From Phycisphaerales bacterium (GTDB taxonomy: Bacteria; Planctomycetota; Phycisphaerae; Phycisphaerales; SM1A02), in contig SIAD01000004.1 of assembly GCA_009691915.1 (NCBI GenBank), positions 62,001-126,000 of the forward strand: DNA of 64,000 bases, given 5' to 3'. The notes under the pieces were generated by a model. It was given only the letters and a program-made list of their open reading frames with translations, was not told the DNA's origin and made no database searches. Each line of letters begins with the position of its first letter. Position 1 is the first letter of the stretch. Of this stretch, positions 8,865-17,880 are shown piece after piece. The position numbers and the translations under genes are program-made.

Positions 8865-9857
8865 TCAAATGGCGCGAACCAACATCGCCTCCGGGAGGTT
8901 TCTCTGGGCGAGGGCGCCGCGAACCGTTTCCACGAATCTTCGACCATCCTTCACATACCCAGCCGTCGGCGCGAGCCCCGCGACCTCAAGGGCAAACCAG
9001 CGGTTGAGTCTGGCCATCCAGAGTTCTCGAACATACTTGGCGGTCATCGAGGCGAGCGCAATCGGGAGGTGATGGGTCTCGCCCGCGACTGTGAACGAGA
9101 GCACCATCGAGGCCCCGATCCCTTCGATGCGGTATGCGCTCTCCTCCGCATCCTCGCGGAGGATGGTCAGGCGCGCCGAGTCGAACTCCCGCATCAGGTC
9201 TTCGCGGTATCGCATTCGACCACCTTGACGGTCGACCGCGATCCGCATCGGTGTGTCATGGTGCTGGCTCTTGAGCCGCCGCACATGCCCCATGAGGAGA
9301 CCCCATGGCACACTCGACTTGACTGCACCCGAGTGGGCGGCGGAGTTGATCTCCTGGGCGTCGACGGCGGCGCAGTCGAGGCGGTGGCCGTGCACCTGCG
9401 TCGCGCCGCAGGATTTCGCGATCATGGCACGACCGACCATGACTCTCGGTTCCTCACAGGCATAGGGGATCGCGAACGCACCCGAGTACCACGGTGCACG
9501 AGAGTCGAGCCCGTCGGCCCCGAGGTGCGCGAGCAGTTCGCCGTCGGTCTTGGGAAGGGGCGCGTCTGGTTCTGAAATCATCAGGAGCGAGAGGACCCCT
9601 CGCTCGATCTCGCGCATCGGATGTGTGCCGCGGGCGCCGGTTCCCTTTAGTTTCTTGCTGTCAGCGATGGCGACGCGCCCGGTGCGATCACGAGCCTTCT
9701 TGCAGACCGCCCGGCAAAGCGACTTCCAGAGATCGGGTGGAGACTCGGGGCAGTGCGACCCGTCGATCTCCCATGAGGAGCACGCCACGCACAGCGGACC
9801 CATCAACGGTCCGTAGCCTGCCTCATCGATGCCTGCGTAGACGAGCATCGTGCGCAT
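8865..9857 (-). CDS. Divergent ribonuclease HII-like protein
   Basis: A 330-aa protein with an RNase H2-type fold signature. The start [16 protein letters not shown] aligns with the RNase HII motif GIDEAGRGPLAGP (D11, E12); DSKKL follows at about 66-70, AVD at about 207-209, and [14 protein letters not shown] at about 266-279 aligns with the IAAASIIAKVTRD helix. Two signature changes are visible. The GRG triad that contacts the RNA strand is GYG, and the fourth carboxylate is Glu260 instead of Asp. The protein is also longer than standard RNase HII (about 200-230 aa), with an insert between about 75 and 200. It may cut a different substrate or be a diverged paralogue. ATG 9848 (MLVYAG) is an alternative start. 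Confidence 0.75.
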   Translation of the reverse strand: MRTMLVYAGIDEAGYGPLMGPLCVACSSWEIDGSHCPESPPDLWKSLCRAVCKKARDRTGRVAIADSKKLKGTGARGTHPMREIERGVLSLLMISEPDAPLPKTDGELLAHLGADGLDSRAPWYSGAFAIPYACEEPRVMVGRAMIAKSCGATQVHGHRLDCAAVDAQEINSAAHSGAVKSSVPWGLLMGHVRRLKSQHHDTPMRIAVDRQGGRMRYREDLMREFDSARLTILREDAEESAYRIEGIGASMVLSFTVAGETHHLPIALASMTAKYVRELWMARLNRWFALEVAGLAPTAGYVKDGRRFVETVRGALAQRNLPEAMLVRAI

Positions 9858-9926
9858 TGTGACCAGTCACGGGTATTCTTGCCTGAGCACACGCTACGAT
9901 TCAGAGTCGCCGCGAGGAGCGAACCC

Positions 9927-11021
9927 ATGACCACCGCCACACGACCATCCGCCGCGCCGTCAGAGTCCCTCGAGTCGCTCCTGGGTGCGGAGGCCGCGTC
10001 CCTCCTTGGGCACACCGCGAAGGTGTCGAAGGACCTCCTGCACCTGCCCGGCCCGGACTTCATCGATCGGACCTGGGTCCAGAGCGACCGCAACCCACAG
10101 GTGCTGAGAAACCTCCGCGCGATCTTTGGTCATGGGCGACTCGCGGGAACCGGCTACTGCAGCATCCTGCCGGTAGACCAGGGGATCGAGCACTCGGCCG
10201 GAGCGAGCTTCGCCCGAAACCCCATCTACTTCGATGGCGGGAACATTGTGAAGCTGGCGATCGAGGGTGGCTGCAACGCGGTCGCCACGACCCTTGGTGT
10301 CCTCGGGAGCATCTCGCGCACCTACGCCCACCGGATCCCGTTCATCGCGAAGCTCAATCACAATGAGTTGCTCACATATCCAAACGGGGCACAGCAGATA
10401 ATGTTTGGGACCGTCGAAGAGGCGTGGAATCTCGGGGCGGCCGCCGTCGGTGCGACGATTTATTTCGGATCCGAGGACAGCGATCGCGAGATTGTCGAAG
10501 TGGCCGAGGCCTTCCAGCATGCGCACGAGCTGGGGATGGCCACGGTTCTTTGGTGCTATCTGCGCAACAGCGCCTTCAAGAAGGACGGGAAGGATTTTCA
10601 TGTCTCGGCGGATCTCACCGGGCAAGCCAACCATCTCGGGGTGACGATCCAGGCCGACATCATCAAGCAAAAATTGCCGGAGAACAATGGGGGCTTTGAG
10701 GCGCTCAACATGGGTGGATCGTCATACGGAAAGTTCGACAAGCGGATCTACACGGACCTCTGTTCCGACCATCCCATCGATCTCTGCCGCTATCAGGTGC
10801 TCAACTGCTACTGCGGGCGCGCGGGCCTGATCAATTCAGCTGGGGCGAGCGGCGCGAACGATTTTGCCGACGCTGCACGGACGGCGGTCATCAACAAGCG
10901 CGCGGGCGGCACCGGCCTCATCTCCGGACGCAAGGCGTTCCAGCGGCCGATGACCGAGGGGATCAGGATCCTCAACACAATTCAAGATGTCTATCTCAAT
11001 CCCCGCGTGACAGTGGCCTAA
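9927..11021 (+). CDS. fbaB: Class I fructose-bisphosphate aldolase (FbaB/DhnA family)
   Basis: This enzyme cleaves fructose-1,6-bisphosphate to glyceraldehyde-3-phosphate and dihydroxyacetone phosphate in glycolysis, or joins them in gluconeogenesis. The 364-aa chain shows the DhnA-type TIM barrel: [35 protein letters not shown] and [18 protein letters not shown]. The lysine in ADIIKQK is the likely Schiff-base residue by comparison with E. coli FbaB. ATG 9927 is chosen because a GAGGAG ribosome site (9914-9919) lies 7 bases upstream, although the frame is open from 9879. Its stop overlaps the last four bases of the convergent cytochrome gene. Confidence 0.94.
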   Translation: MTTATRPSAAPSESLESLLGAEAASLLGHTAKVSKDLLHLPGPDFIDRTWVQSDRNPQVLRNLRAIFGHGRLAGTGYCSILPVDQGIEHSAGASFARNPIYFDGGNIVKLAIEGGCNAVATTLGVLGSISRTYAHRIPFIAKLNHNELLTYPNGAQQIMFGTVEEAWNLGAAAVGATIYFGSEDSDREIVEVAEAFQHAHELGMATVLWCYLRNSAFKKDGKDFHVSADLTGQANHLGVTIQADIIKQKLPENNGGFEALNMGGSSYGKFDKRIYTDLCSDHPIDLCRYQVLNCYCGRAGLINSAGASGANDFADAARTAVINKRAGGTGLISGRKAFQRPMTEGIRILNTIQDVYLNPRVTVA

Positions 11022-12118
11022 GGGGCCGCGAGCACGACAACCGTCGGTTCACTCATTGCGGCGGCGTGCGAAGTCGGGGGGATCTCGGGAGCTTCCGGGT
11101 CTCTCGTCCACTCCACAGACAGTAGAGATCCTGTGTCCAACGGCACGGGTGGGTCGAACACCCATGGCTCTGAGAAGCGGTCATTCCAGCGCGGGATGTT
11201 CAGGAGCAAAGTGCGCGCTCCGTCGGGCGAAGTCGCGACAACTTCAATGGTCTGGGCGTTGGCCGCAGCGCGCACCATGACCGCCACGGCGCGAGCGCAC
11301 TCCGGGATTGTGGCCGGGCGAAGGCGGCTGAAGGAGTGTGCGCGGACGATCGTGGATCCCGGTACTGCGGCGATCAGATCGACTCGGCATGCCGCCGACT
11401 CGCTCTTTCCGCGCCCCTCGGCGTGCGCCTCGACAACCAGCGTGGATTGGCTAGGAATCTCGAGCGCAAACCCTGGGGGGAGTACCCACGAGGGGTCTAG
11501 GCGCGAAGCCGCCCCCTCAGAACCTGAGGCGCGAAGACCGATGTCCCCAGGTGCGTCGTAGCCGGCCTCAGGATCAGAGGCGTCGAGCCGCGTGGCGTAT
11601 CCACCGGTGTCCGCAAGAAGCGAAACCGAATGGACCGCTCCCGGAGACTGGCACACGAGGCGGACGCCACGCACCCTCATGGGTCGCGCATTGTTGAGAG
11701 GAACAGCAAAAGAGCGCAGTTGCATTTCGGGCGCGGCACCCGCCGACCAGCCCTCGACCGCTGCAATGCGCATGCACGCGATCCCGTCCGTTGCATCCGA
11801 GGTGGGCGGCAGAGGCCGGGTGACTCTCGCACCCGCTTCGAGCCACTCGGCTAGAGCCAGGCGGTCGGAGTCGGACAGATCTCGAGGGGCACGCAGGCTC
11901 GCGGATCCCGGCCCGGGAAGCCACGGTGGCATGAGGCCATCCCGCACGGCCTTCGCGGCTGTCAGCGCACGCCGCGTGCGGGAGTCAGCAGACTCCAGAT
12001 CGACCGCCGATTCGGACCCAGGTCGATGACAGTCCAGGCACACGCGCACAAATAGCGACTCGCCGTCGCCGCTCACGGCAACCGCGACGCACGCAGCCAG
12101 AAGAATCGCAGGACTCAC
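11018..12118 (-). CDS. Exported cytochrome c/ascorbate-monooxygenase-like protein with degraded copper sites
   Basis: A 366-aa protein with an N-terminal signal sequence ([16 protein letters not shown]) and one heme c site, CLDCH, at about residues 28-32. The segment [11 protein letters not shown] after the heme site is typical of planctomycete cytochrome domains. The C-terminal half follows the copper type II ascorbate-dependent monooxygenase pattern: [17 protein letters not shown], then [20 protein letters not shown]. The expected HH and HxH copper ligands read VHSVS and EAHAEG, so at least one site appears lost. The start is GTG 12118, overlapping the upstream cupredoxin stop (GTGA), which implies coupled synthesis. 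It probably works in periplasmic electron transfer; monooxygenase activity is doubtful. Confidence 0.65.
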   Translation of the reverse strand: MSPAILLAACVAVAVSGDGESLFVRVCLDCHRPGSESAVDLESADSRTRRALTAAKAVRDGLMPPWLPGPGSASLRAPRDLSDSDRLALAEWLEAGARVTRPLPPTSDATDGIACMRIAAVEGWSAGAAPEMQLRSFAVPLNNARPMRVRGVRLVCQSPGAVHSVSLLADTGGYATRLDASDPEAGYDAPGDIGLRASGSEGAASRLDPSWVLPPGFALEIPSQSTLVVEAHAEGRGKSESAACRVDLIAAVPGSTIVRAHSFSRLRPATIPECARAVAVMVRAAANAQTIEVVATSPDGARTLLLNIPRWNDRFSEPWVFDPPVPLDTGSLLSVEWTRDPEAPEIPPTSHAAAMSEPTVVVLAAP

Positions 12119-12627
12119 GATGTCCAGTTGGACAGAATCACGCTCAGATCGATCGCGTCGACGGCGCCATCATCATTGATGTCGGCGGCGGCGTCGCTGG
12201 TACCCCACGCGCTCATCAACTGCGTGATGTCCAGTCCGTTGACCAGATTGTCGTGATTGATGTCCCCAGGCGGCCAGGTCGGTGCCGCGACATTGATGGA
12301 TCCCTCCATGAAAAATAAGCAGTGGGGCATGCAGAAGTAGTCGACGGTGGTGCCAGCGACGGACGCAGGGACGACCCATGCGAAGGAGGTCGAACTGGAG
12401 GAGAGATCGCCGTCGAAGAGTCCGTCAGCGGTGCAGTTCGATCCGCTCGTGACGGTGTGACCCTGACCGCTCCACATCCAGTGGATCGTGTCGCCGACAT
12501 TTGCGTTCACGACGGGCGGGACGAAGTTTGCGCCGGATTGCGCTACATGGATCACAGCGGCATCGACGGAGGTGGCCGCGAGCACGGATAGTGCCGAAGC
12601 GAGAAGGAGATGACAGCGAGGCTTCAT
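12115..12627 (-). CDS. Secreted plastocyanin-like cupredoxin with dockerin-type tail
   Basis: A 170-aa secreted copper protein. A signal peptide (KPRCHLLLASALSVLAATSVDA) is followed by a cupredoxin domain: VNANVGDTIHWMW, then GHTVTSG and YFCMPHCLFFMEG, which supply the His, Cys, His and Met ligands of a type 1 blue copper site. The C-terminus is a dockerin-like EF-hand pair, GDINHDNLVNGLDITQLM and ADINDDGAVDAIDLSVIL, a tail common in Phycisphaerae. ATG 12627 is preferred to ATG 12651 because the signal peptide starts there and a GAAAGAG ribosome-site-like stretch precedes it. It overlaps the cytochrome gene by GTGA and may pass electrons to it. Confidence 0.85.
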   Translation of the reverse strand: MKPRCHLLLASALSVLAATSVDAAVIHVAQSGANFVPPVVNANVGDTIHWMWSGQGHTVTSGSNCTADGLFDGDLSSSSTSFAWVVPASVAGTTVDYFCMPHCLFFMEGSINVAAPTWPPGDINHDNLVNGLDITQLMSAWGTSDAAADINDDGAVDAIDLSVILSNWTS

Positions 12628-12758
12628 GGGGCTCTTTCTGGACAGTGGCAAACGGGTGACATACGAGACACGCGGCCGAAAACACCCAGCGACACCGACA
12701 GTATTCCCCAGCGTCAGAGGGAATCAAGCGGAAAGTTGGACGATTCGTCCGTGGTGGG

Positions 12759-14798
12759 CTACGCGGATGGAGAAAGACGATGGGCGGCCCTCAAGGGCTT
12801 CTCCGCCTTCCGCGTCTCAGTAATTCGGCGTATGTCCTCGGCGTCGGAATATTCCTCACCGAAACGCACCAGTCGGAGACTGTTGGCGATCACGAACACA
12901 TAGGCCGCCGCCTGATAGAAGGGGGTGATCCAAATCTCGATCTGACCGGTGGCCGCTAGGGCGAGCCCGACCAGAGCCAGCAGCAGGCTGGCTGCAATAT
13001 TCACCGCGATCACTCCGCGCGCCCTCCCAGCGAGCTCCAGCAGGAACGGAATATGCCTCAGGTCCTCGTTCATCAGTGCGACTCCGGCGCTATTGGTAGC
13101 GATATCCGATCCCGAGAGACCCATCGCGACTCCGACATCGGCGCTGGCGAGAATGGGTCCGTCATTGATTCCGTCACCCACGACGAGCACCCTGTGGCCG
13201 CGCTTCAGGAGGTACTTGAGCTCTTCGTGCTTCTCTTCGGGAAGGCACTCAGCCTCGATCGTGTCGACGCCGACCGCTTCTCCGATGCTCTTGGCAACCG
13301 CGAGCCGATCTCCGGTGAAGATGCAGACTCGACGAACACCGAGCTGACGAAGCCGCGCGACCGACTCGCGGGCGTGCGTTCGCAACTTGTCCTCGAGGCC
13401 CACCGCGCCGAGATACACCCCATCCCTGACGACATGGACACTCGACATTCCGTGGATCTTCTCTTCTACCTTGGCGATTTCCTCGCCGATGCCCGAGATG
13501 ATCTCGCTGATCCAGTGCGCGCGCCCCGCATGAATCGTTGATCCCGACGCCGTCCGCGCGATGACGCCGCGCCCATGGATCTCCTCGTACTGCGAGAGCG
13601 CCTCCGGCTTGATCCGGGCGCGCTCGGCGGTCTCGAGAATGCTGCGCGCCAGCGGGTGATTCGAACTCTGTTCGCAGTCGGCGGCGGTTTGCAGAAGCCG
13701 GGCACCATCACTGGCAGTCGATGGAGCCAATCGGCTGACGCTGAACTTGCCGGTCGTCAAGGTCCCAGTCTTGTCAAGGACGACTGTGTCGATGCGCGAC
13801 GCAGCTTCGAGCGTTCGCGTCTGCTTGATCATGATCCCGCGGCGCGCCGCCGCAGCGAACGCCGCCACCATTGCAGTGGGATAGGCAATGAGGAGCGCCC
13901 CTGGGCAGGTCACAACCAGGACGGTGATGGCGCGCACCGAGGCATGGTCGCGCACCGTGGCCAGATCGCTCTTGCTCGTGAAGAACCAGACGAGCCCAGC
14001 CACCATCAGAACGACGGGGACATAGTAGGAGGCGAGCCGTTCGATGAGCTCCTGCCGATCACTCCTGGACTTCTCCGCCTCGCGGATGAGCGACTCGACT
14101 TTTCCGATGGTGGTCTCGCCGGCGACCGCAGTGACTTCGATGTCCAGCTGCCCGGTGAGGTTGGTGGTACCTGCGTAGACATCAAGGCCGGGCTGTGCCT
14201 CGACGGGCACGGCCTCACCGGTCAACGACGCCTGATTGATGTTGCTCGTTCCGCGGATCACCCGACCATCGGCGGGAAGATTTTCGCCAGGACGAACTCG
14301 GACCACATGGCCGACGCTGAGCTCTTTGCGGCTGACCTCGCGTTCACCACCCGCCTTGTCGAGGAGTCGCGCTATGTCCGGAGTGAGTTCAAGGAGTTCT
14401 CGGATTGCGCGCTGCGCTCCCCACGCCGTGCGCGAGAGAACCAGTTCCGAGAGCCAGAGAAAGAACGCCAGGAATCCGGCGGCGAGATAGAGCTGATTGG
14501 CGATCGCCGCCAGCACCGCGAGTGTCGCGAGCGAGTCGCTCGATGGACGGCCCGCGCGCAGCTCTCGCAGGGCCCCGATCGCCATAGGCGTCATGAGGAT
14601 GATCGCCCCCACGACCGCCGGAATCTGCGCGACGGCGGGCTCAATACCCAGCGCCGCCTCGCCAAGCCATGCCACTAGGAGGAGCATTCCGCCGCAGAGG
14701 GCGACAAACAACTTGCGCTCGAGGCGGACTCCCCCTTGGGCGCCGTCGGCTTCAAGCGAGGCGGTCGCGGTTCGAGAGTCGCTGTCGAGTGTCGTCAT
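12759..14798 (-). CDS. P1B-type heavy-metal ATPase with CPG motif
   Basis: A 679-aa P-type ATPase of the metal-transporting P1B group. Motifs in order are SLTGEAVP (actuator domain, about 191-198), TCPGALLIAYP in the metal-binding helix (about 297-307), LDKTGTLTTG with phosphorylated Asp342, SSNHPLA (about 379-385) and GDGINDGP (about 541-548). About eight membrane helices are expected. The usual CPC is CPG here: the codons read TGC CCA GGG at C298-P299-G300, and no N-terminal HMA domain is present. Metal specificity cannot be read from the sequence. It lies alone on the minus strand after a 77-base gap from gpsA. Confidence 0.9.
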   Translation of the reverse strand: MTTLDSDSRTATASLEADGAQGGVRLERKLFVALCGGMLLLVAWLGEAALGIEPAVAQIPAVVGAIILMTPMAIGALRELRAGRPSSDSLATLAVLAAIANQLYLAAGFLAFFLWLSELVLSRTAWGAQRAIRELLELTPDIARLLDKAGGEREVSRKELSVGHVVRVRPGENLPADGRVIRGTSNINQASLTGEAVPVEAQPGLDVYAGTTNLTGQLDIEVTAVAGETTIGKVESLIREAEKSRSDRQELIERLASYYVPVVLMVAGLVWFFTSKSDLATVRDHASVRAITVLVVTCPGALLIAYPTAMVAAFAAAARRGIMIKQTRTLEAASRIDTVVLDKTGTLTTGKFSVSRLAPSTASDGARLLQTAADCEQSSNHPLARSILETAERARIKPEALSQYEEIHGRGVIARTASGSTIHAGRAHWISEIISGIGEEIAKVEEKIHGMSSVHVVRDGVYLGAVGLEDKLRTHARESVARLRQLGVRRVCIFTGDRLAVAKSIGEAVGVDTIEAECLPEEKHEELKYLLKRGHRVLVVGDGINDGPILASADVGVAMGLSGSDIATNSAGVALMNEDLRHIPFLLELAGRARGVIAVNIAASLLLALVGLALAATGQIEIWITPFYQAAAYVFVIANSLRLVRFGEEYSDAEDIRRITETRKAEKPLRAAHRLSPSA

Positions 14799-14875
14799 CG
14801 CAGGTCGGCTCGCAGGCGCAGGCAGGGCGGGAGGGTATCACGCGTGCGACAGCAGCGGCGTGGTACGGTTGCGTC

Positions 14876-15868
14876 ATGGCGCAGCGTGTGGCTGTCATCG
14901 GATGCGGGCAGTTCGGGATGGTGCTGGCGTGTCATGCGTCGCACTGCGGTCACGAGACCTCTCTCTGGGCTCGGACGCCGGACGAGTTGGCCCCGCTCAT
15001 CGATCACAGAGAGAGTCCTCGGCTCACGGGGGTCAGGATTCCAGCGTCGGTCATCGTGACGGGCGACGCTGCTGCGGCACTTGCGGGGGCTTCTCTAGTC
15101 ATCACCGCCATTCCGTCGCAGTACGCGCGCCGCATCTGGTCGGTTCTTGGGAGCCACCTCCCGGATGGGGCGATTCTCGTGAGCGTCGCCAAGGGATTCG
15201 AGATGACCTCGCTCCTGAGACCATCCGAGGTGCTCCGCGAGATCTGCCCGCAGGCCGAAGTCATCGCACTCTCCGGGCCGACGATCGCCACCGAGGTGGC
15301 GAAGGGCCTTCCGACCGCACTCGTCGCCGCCGGATGCGAGCACGCGGGAGGGGTCGTGAAGAGCGTCCTCGGGGGTGACTCCTGGCGGATCTACACGAGC
15401 CGCGACCTCGTTGGCGTCGAGTGTGCGGGGGCGATCAAGAATGTGATCGCATTGGCGGCGGGAATGATCGACGGGATGGGTCTCGGTTTGAACGCCAAGG
15501 CCACACTGCTGGCGCGCGGCATCGCAGAGATGGCACGACTGGGCGTGGCGCTTGGCGGGTTGCGTGACACATTCTTCGGCGTGGCGGGAGTGGGGGATCT
15601 CGCTACTACCTGCTTCAGTCCGGACGGTCGAAACCGAACGCTGGGAGAGCGCCTCGGAGCAGGAACGAGCTTGGGGGCAGCACTCGACTCGATGAACTCG
15701 GTGGTCGAAGGGGTCGACACCTGCCGAGCAGTCATCGATCTCTCGACGCGTCACGGAGTGGAGATGCCGATTTCGCAAGCGGTCCACCGTGTGCTCTTCG
15801 AGGGAACGCCGCCGCGGACCGCGCTCCTCGAACTCATGCGCCGCGAGAGCGCCCTCGAACGGATCTAG
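14876..15868 (+). CDS. gpsA: Glycerol-3-phosphate dehydrogenase [NAD(P)+]
   Basis: GpsA reduces dihydroxyacetone phosphate to sn-glycerol-3-phosphate, the backbone of phospholipids; it is cytoplasmic. The 330-aa chain opens with a Rossmann motif, AVIGCGQFGMVLA, in place of the usual GxGxWGTA. It continues with SVAKGFE, ALSGPTIATEVAKGLPTA, the catalytic lysine region VECAGAIKNVIALAAG and FGVAGVGDLATTCFSPDGRNR. ATG 14876 is chosen because the Rossmann fold begins directly after it (MAQRVAVIG). The 3' end overlaps the convergent pseudouridine synthase by four bases. Confidence 0.94.
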   Translation: MAQRVAVIGCGQFGMVLACHASHCGHETSLWARTPDELAPLIDHRESPRLTGVRIPASVIVTGDAAAALAGASLVITAIPSQYARRIWSVLGSHLPDGAILVSVAKGFEMTSLLRPSEVLREICPQAEVIALSGPTIATEVAKGLPTALVAAGCEHAGGVVKSVLGGDSWRIYTSRDLVGVECAGAIKNVIALAAGMIDGMGLGLNAKATLLARGIAEMARLGVALGGLRDTFFGVAGVGDLATTCFSPDGRNRTLGERLGAGTSLGAALDSMNSVVEGVDTCRAVIDLSTRHGVEMPISQAVHRVLFEGTPPRTALLELMRRESALERI

Positions 15869-17001
15869 CCCTTGTCGGGCGGAGGCGAATCGGCGACGCG
15901 CACCACCGTGCCGCCAATCGAGAGTCGTCGCTTGAGCTGCGTGGCGCGCAGGAGGTCGATGCACCGCCGGATGTCCGGCCATGGCTCGGCGTGAAACTCC
16001 ATCGGCGCCTCGGATATGGGATGGCGGATGCCAAGAAATGCCGCGTGCAGCGCCTGCCTCGTCATCGCGGGTGCCTGGCTCTCGCCGCCCAAGTCGCACT
16101 CGAGACAGTGGCGACCTCCGTACATGTCATCTCCCACGATCGGATACCCGATGTGCGAAAGGTGCACACGGATCTGGTGGGTGCGTCCCGTGCGCAGTTC
16201 GAGTTCTACCAGCGAGTACCGCTCGTACTCTTCGAGCACTCTGTAGACGGTCTGCGATGCCTTGCCGGTGTCGTCGTGCCGGACCGCATATTTCTCGCGG
16301 ATCGATGGGTGTTTCCCCAGCGGAAGATCGATGAGGTCCGCCTCCGGTTCCATGTGCCCGTGCACGAGGGCGAGGTAGCGCTTCTGCGTCTGACGCAACT
16401 CGAATTGCCTTCCGAGCCTCCAGTGCGCCGTGTCTGTCTTGGCGGCCACCATCACGCCGCTGGTGTGCTTGTCGAGGCGGTGAACGACCCCCGGCCGCGC
16501 GAATTCCGCTCCGAGGGTCGAGAGCTGGCCGCTGGAACGGTGGTGGAAGTGCCATGCAAGCGCATTGATCAGCGTCCCGGACTTGTGGCTACGCGCGGGG
16601 TGGACGATCAGCCCCGGCTGCTTGTTGACGACGATGATGTGCTCGTCCTCGAAGAGCACCGTGAGGGGGATCTCCTCCATAGGGACTTCGCTGCTGGGTG
16701 GAGGTGGCAGCGTGGCGTGGACGACATCACCCAGTCGAAGGCGTGTGCTCGCCTTCGCCACTCGACCGTTGACGAGGACCGCGCGCTCCTGAATGATCCG
16801 TTGCAGGGCAGTGCGGCTCAGGAATGGCACGCGATCGACGAGATACCGGTCGAGCCGCTTGTCAAGGTCATGGCTGAGTGTGAACGAGACCGCAACGGGT
16901 GTGTCGTCGTCTGTCGCCGCAGCCTCCTCGAAGAGGGCGAGGAGCGCGTCGGGATCAACTGTCCCGGCTTCGGTCAGGAGCGGTCGCGGTTCGTCGGGCA
17001 C
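15865..17001 (-). CDS. RluA/RluD-family ribosomal pseudouridine synthase
   Basis: This enzyme isomerises uridines to pseudouridine, most likely in 23S rRNA. The 378-aa protein has an S4 RNA-binding domain (about 50-95, KRLDRYLVDRVPFLSRTALQ) and a RluA-type catalytic domain: DEHIIVVNKQPGLIVHPA, the catalytic aspartate in PGVVHRLDKHTSGVMV, then RTGRTHQIRVHLSHIGYPIVGDDMYG. The order and length fit RluD, although the exact target uridine cannot be read. An N-terminal acidic extension of about 40 residues precedes the S4 domain. It starts 16 bases after the TPR-like gene on the same strand and is probably cotranscribed with it. Confidence 0.92.
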   Translation of the reverse strand: MPDEPRPLLTEAGTVDPDALLALFEEAAATDDDTPVAVSFTLSHDLDKRLDRYLVDRVPFLSRTALQRIIQERAVLVNGRVAKASTRLRLGDVVHATLPPPPSSEVPMEEIPLTVLFEDEHIIVVNKQPGLIVHPARSHKSGTLINALAWHFHHRSSGQLSTLGAEFARPGVVHRLDKHTSGVMVAAKTDTAHWRLGRQFELRQTQKRYLALVHGHMEPEADLIDLPLGKHPSIREKYAVRHDDTGKASQTVYRVLEEYERYSLVELELRTGRTHQIRVHLSHIGYPIVGDDMYGGRHCLECDLGGESQAPAMTRQALHAAFLGIRHPISEAPMEFHAEPWPDIRRCIDLLRATQLKRRLSIGGTVVRVADSPPPDKG

Positions 17002-17017
17002 GGCGAGTCGCCGCGCG

Positions 17018-17854
17018 TCAAGGCGTCGGCGCGGGGGTTGGTGCAGGCGCAGGGGTTGGCGGATCGGCGGGTTGCGTTGCTGAGGCCGACGGTGCCGATG
17101 CAGCGGCGTCCCCCAAGAGCATCGTGAGTGGATCCACTTGCGCCGTTACATTCGTCGGATTGGGATTGACGGTCGGCGGAAGCGCGGCGACGGGAGCCGG
17201 CGGAATCGGGTACGGGGCGGCAATCTGCGATAGTGACTCGATCCGTGCCTGCGCATTCTTGACGAGCCACGGGAAGTGATCCCCGGCCGCCCTCTTTGCA
17301 CTCTCAAGGGCAGCCCGTGCGCCATCAACATCGCCCATGGATTCGGCGACCGTGGCCCGGCCGAACCAAGCGCTCACTTCGAAACCCAGCATGCCGCCAG
17401 CGCGGTCGGAGGGCGCCGCCTTCGCTGCGGTGATGACATCCCCATACAAAGTGTTCGCTTCCGCCAGCCACTGGGTCCGCAGTTCGGGTGTGATCGCGGC
17501 GTCGCTTGCCGTTGCTTCACGGTCGAATCTCGTTCCGGCGAGAACGCTCTGGAGGTACCGGTCGCCAGCGCTGAGGAGCGCGTACACCGGGATCGAGTCG
17601 ATGTCGGAGTGCTTCAAGGCGACATCCTTGAGAGACGATGGAATGTCTGCGGCATCGAGTTCGGACCACGCGATATCGCGCGCCTGCACCGCCCGATTCT
17701 TCCACCAGTTCCAACCCATCACTAGCGCGGCAACGACCATGACCGCGAGCAACCAGTTGGGGCCGCTCGTCTTGAGCCAGTAGACAAAGTCATCATTGAT
17801 GCGGCTTTCCGTGATGTCCGTCTGCTGAACGCCGCCGAGTCGCTTTCGATCCAT
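17018..17854 (-). CDS. Membrane-anchored TPR-like protein (YfgM-type)
   Basis: A 278-aa protein with an N-terminal cytoplasmic stub, one membrane helix at about 33-50 (NWLLAVMVVAALVMGWNWW) and a helical extracytoplasmic domain. Segments such as YALLSAGDRYLQ, WFGRATVAESMGDVDGARAALE and FPWLVKNAQARIESL fit TPR-like repeats of the YfgM/TPR_21 type. The last 60 or so residues are a Pro/Ala/Thr-rich tail ending in repeated PAPTP units. YfgM-like proteins act with the Sec translocon in enterobacteria; a similar chaperone-adaptor role here is an inference. It is first in a likely two-gene operon with the pseudouridine synthase. Confidence 0.6.
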   Translation of the reverse strand: MDRKRLGGVQQTDITESRINDDFVYWLKTSGPNWLLAVMVVAALVMGWNWWKNRAVQARDIAWSELDAADIPSSLKDVALKHSDIDSIPVYALLSAGDRYLQSVLAGTRFDREATASDAAITPELRTQWLAEANTLYGDVITAAKAAPSDRAGGMLGFEVSAWFGRATVAESMGDVDGARAALESAKRAAGDHFPWLVKNAQARIESLSQIAAPYPIPPAPVAALPPTVNPNPTNVTAQVDPLTMLLGDAAASAPSASATQPADPPTPAPAPTPAPTP

Positions 17855-17880
17855 AGGATGGGCAAGTGTAGCATCGTCCG

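Noticed and set aside
9859-9870. GTGAC-CA-GTCAC near-palindrome upstream of the RNase HII-like gene
   Set aside because: Short, asymmetric centre, directly at the start codon and without repeats elsewhere; likely chance.
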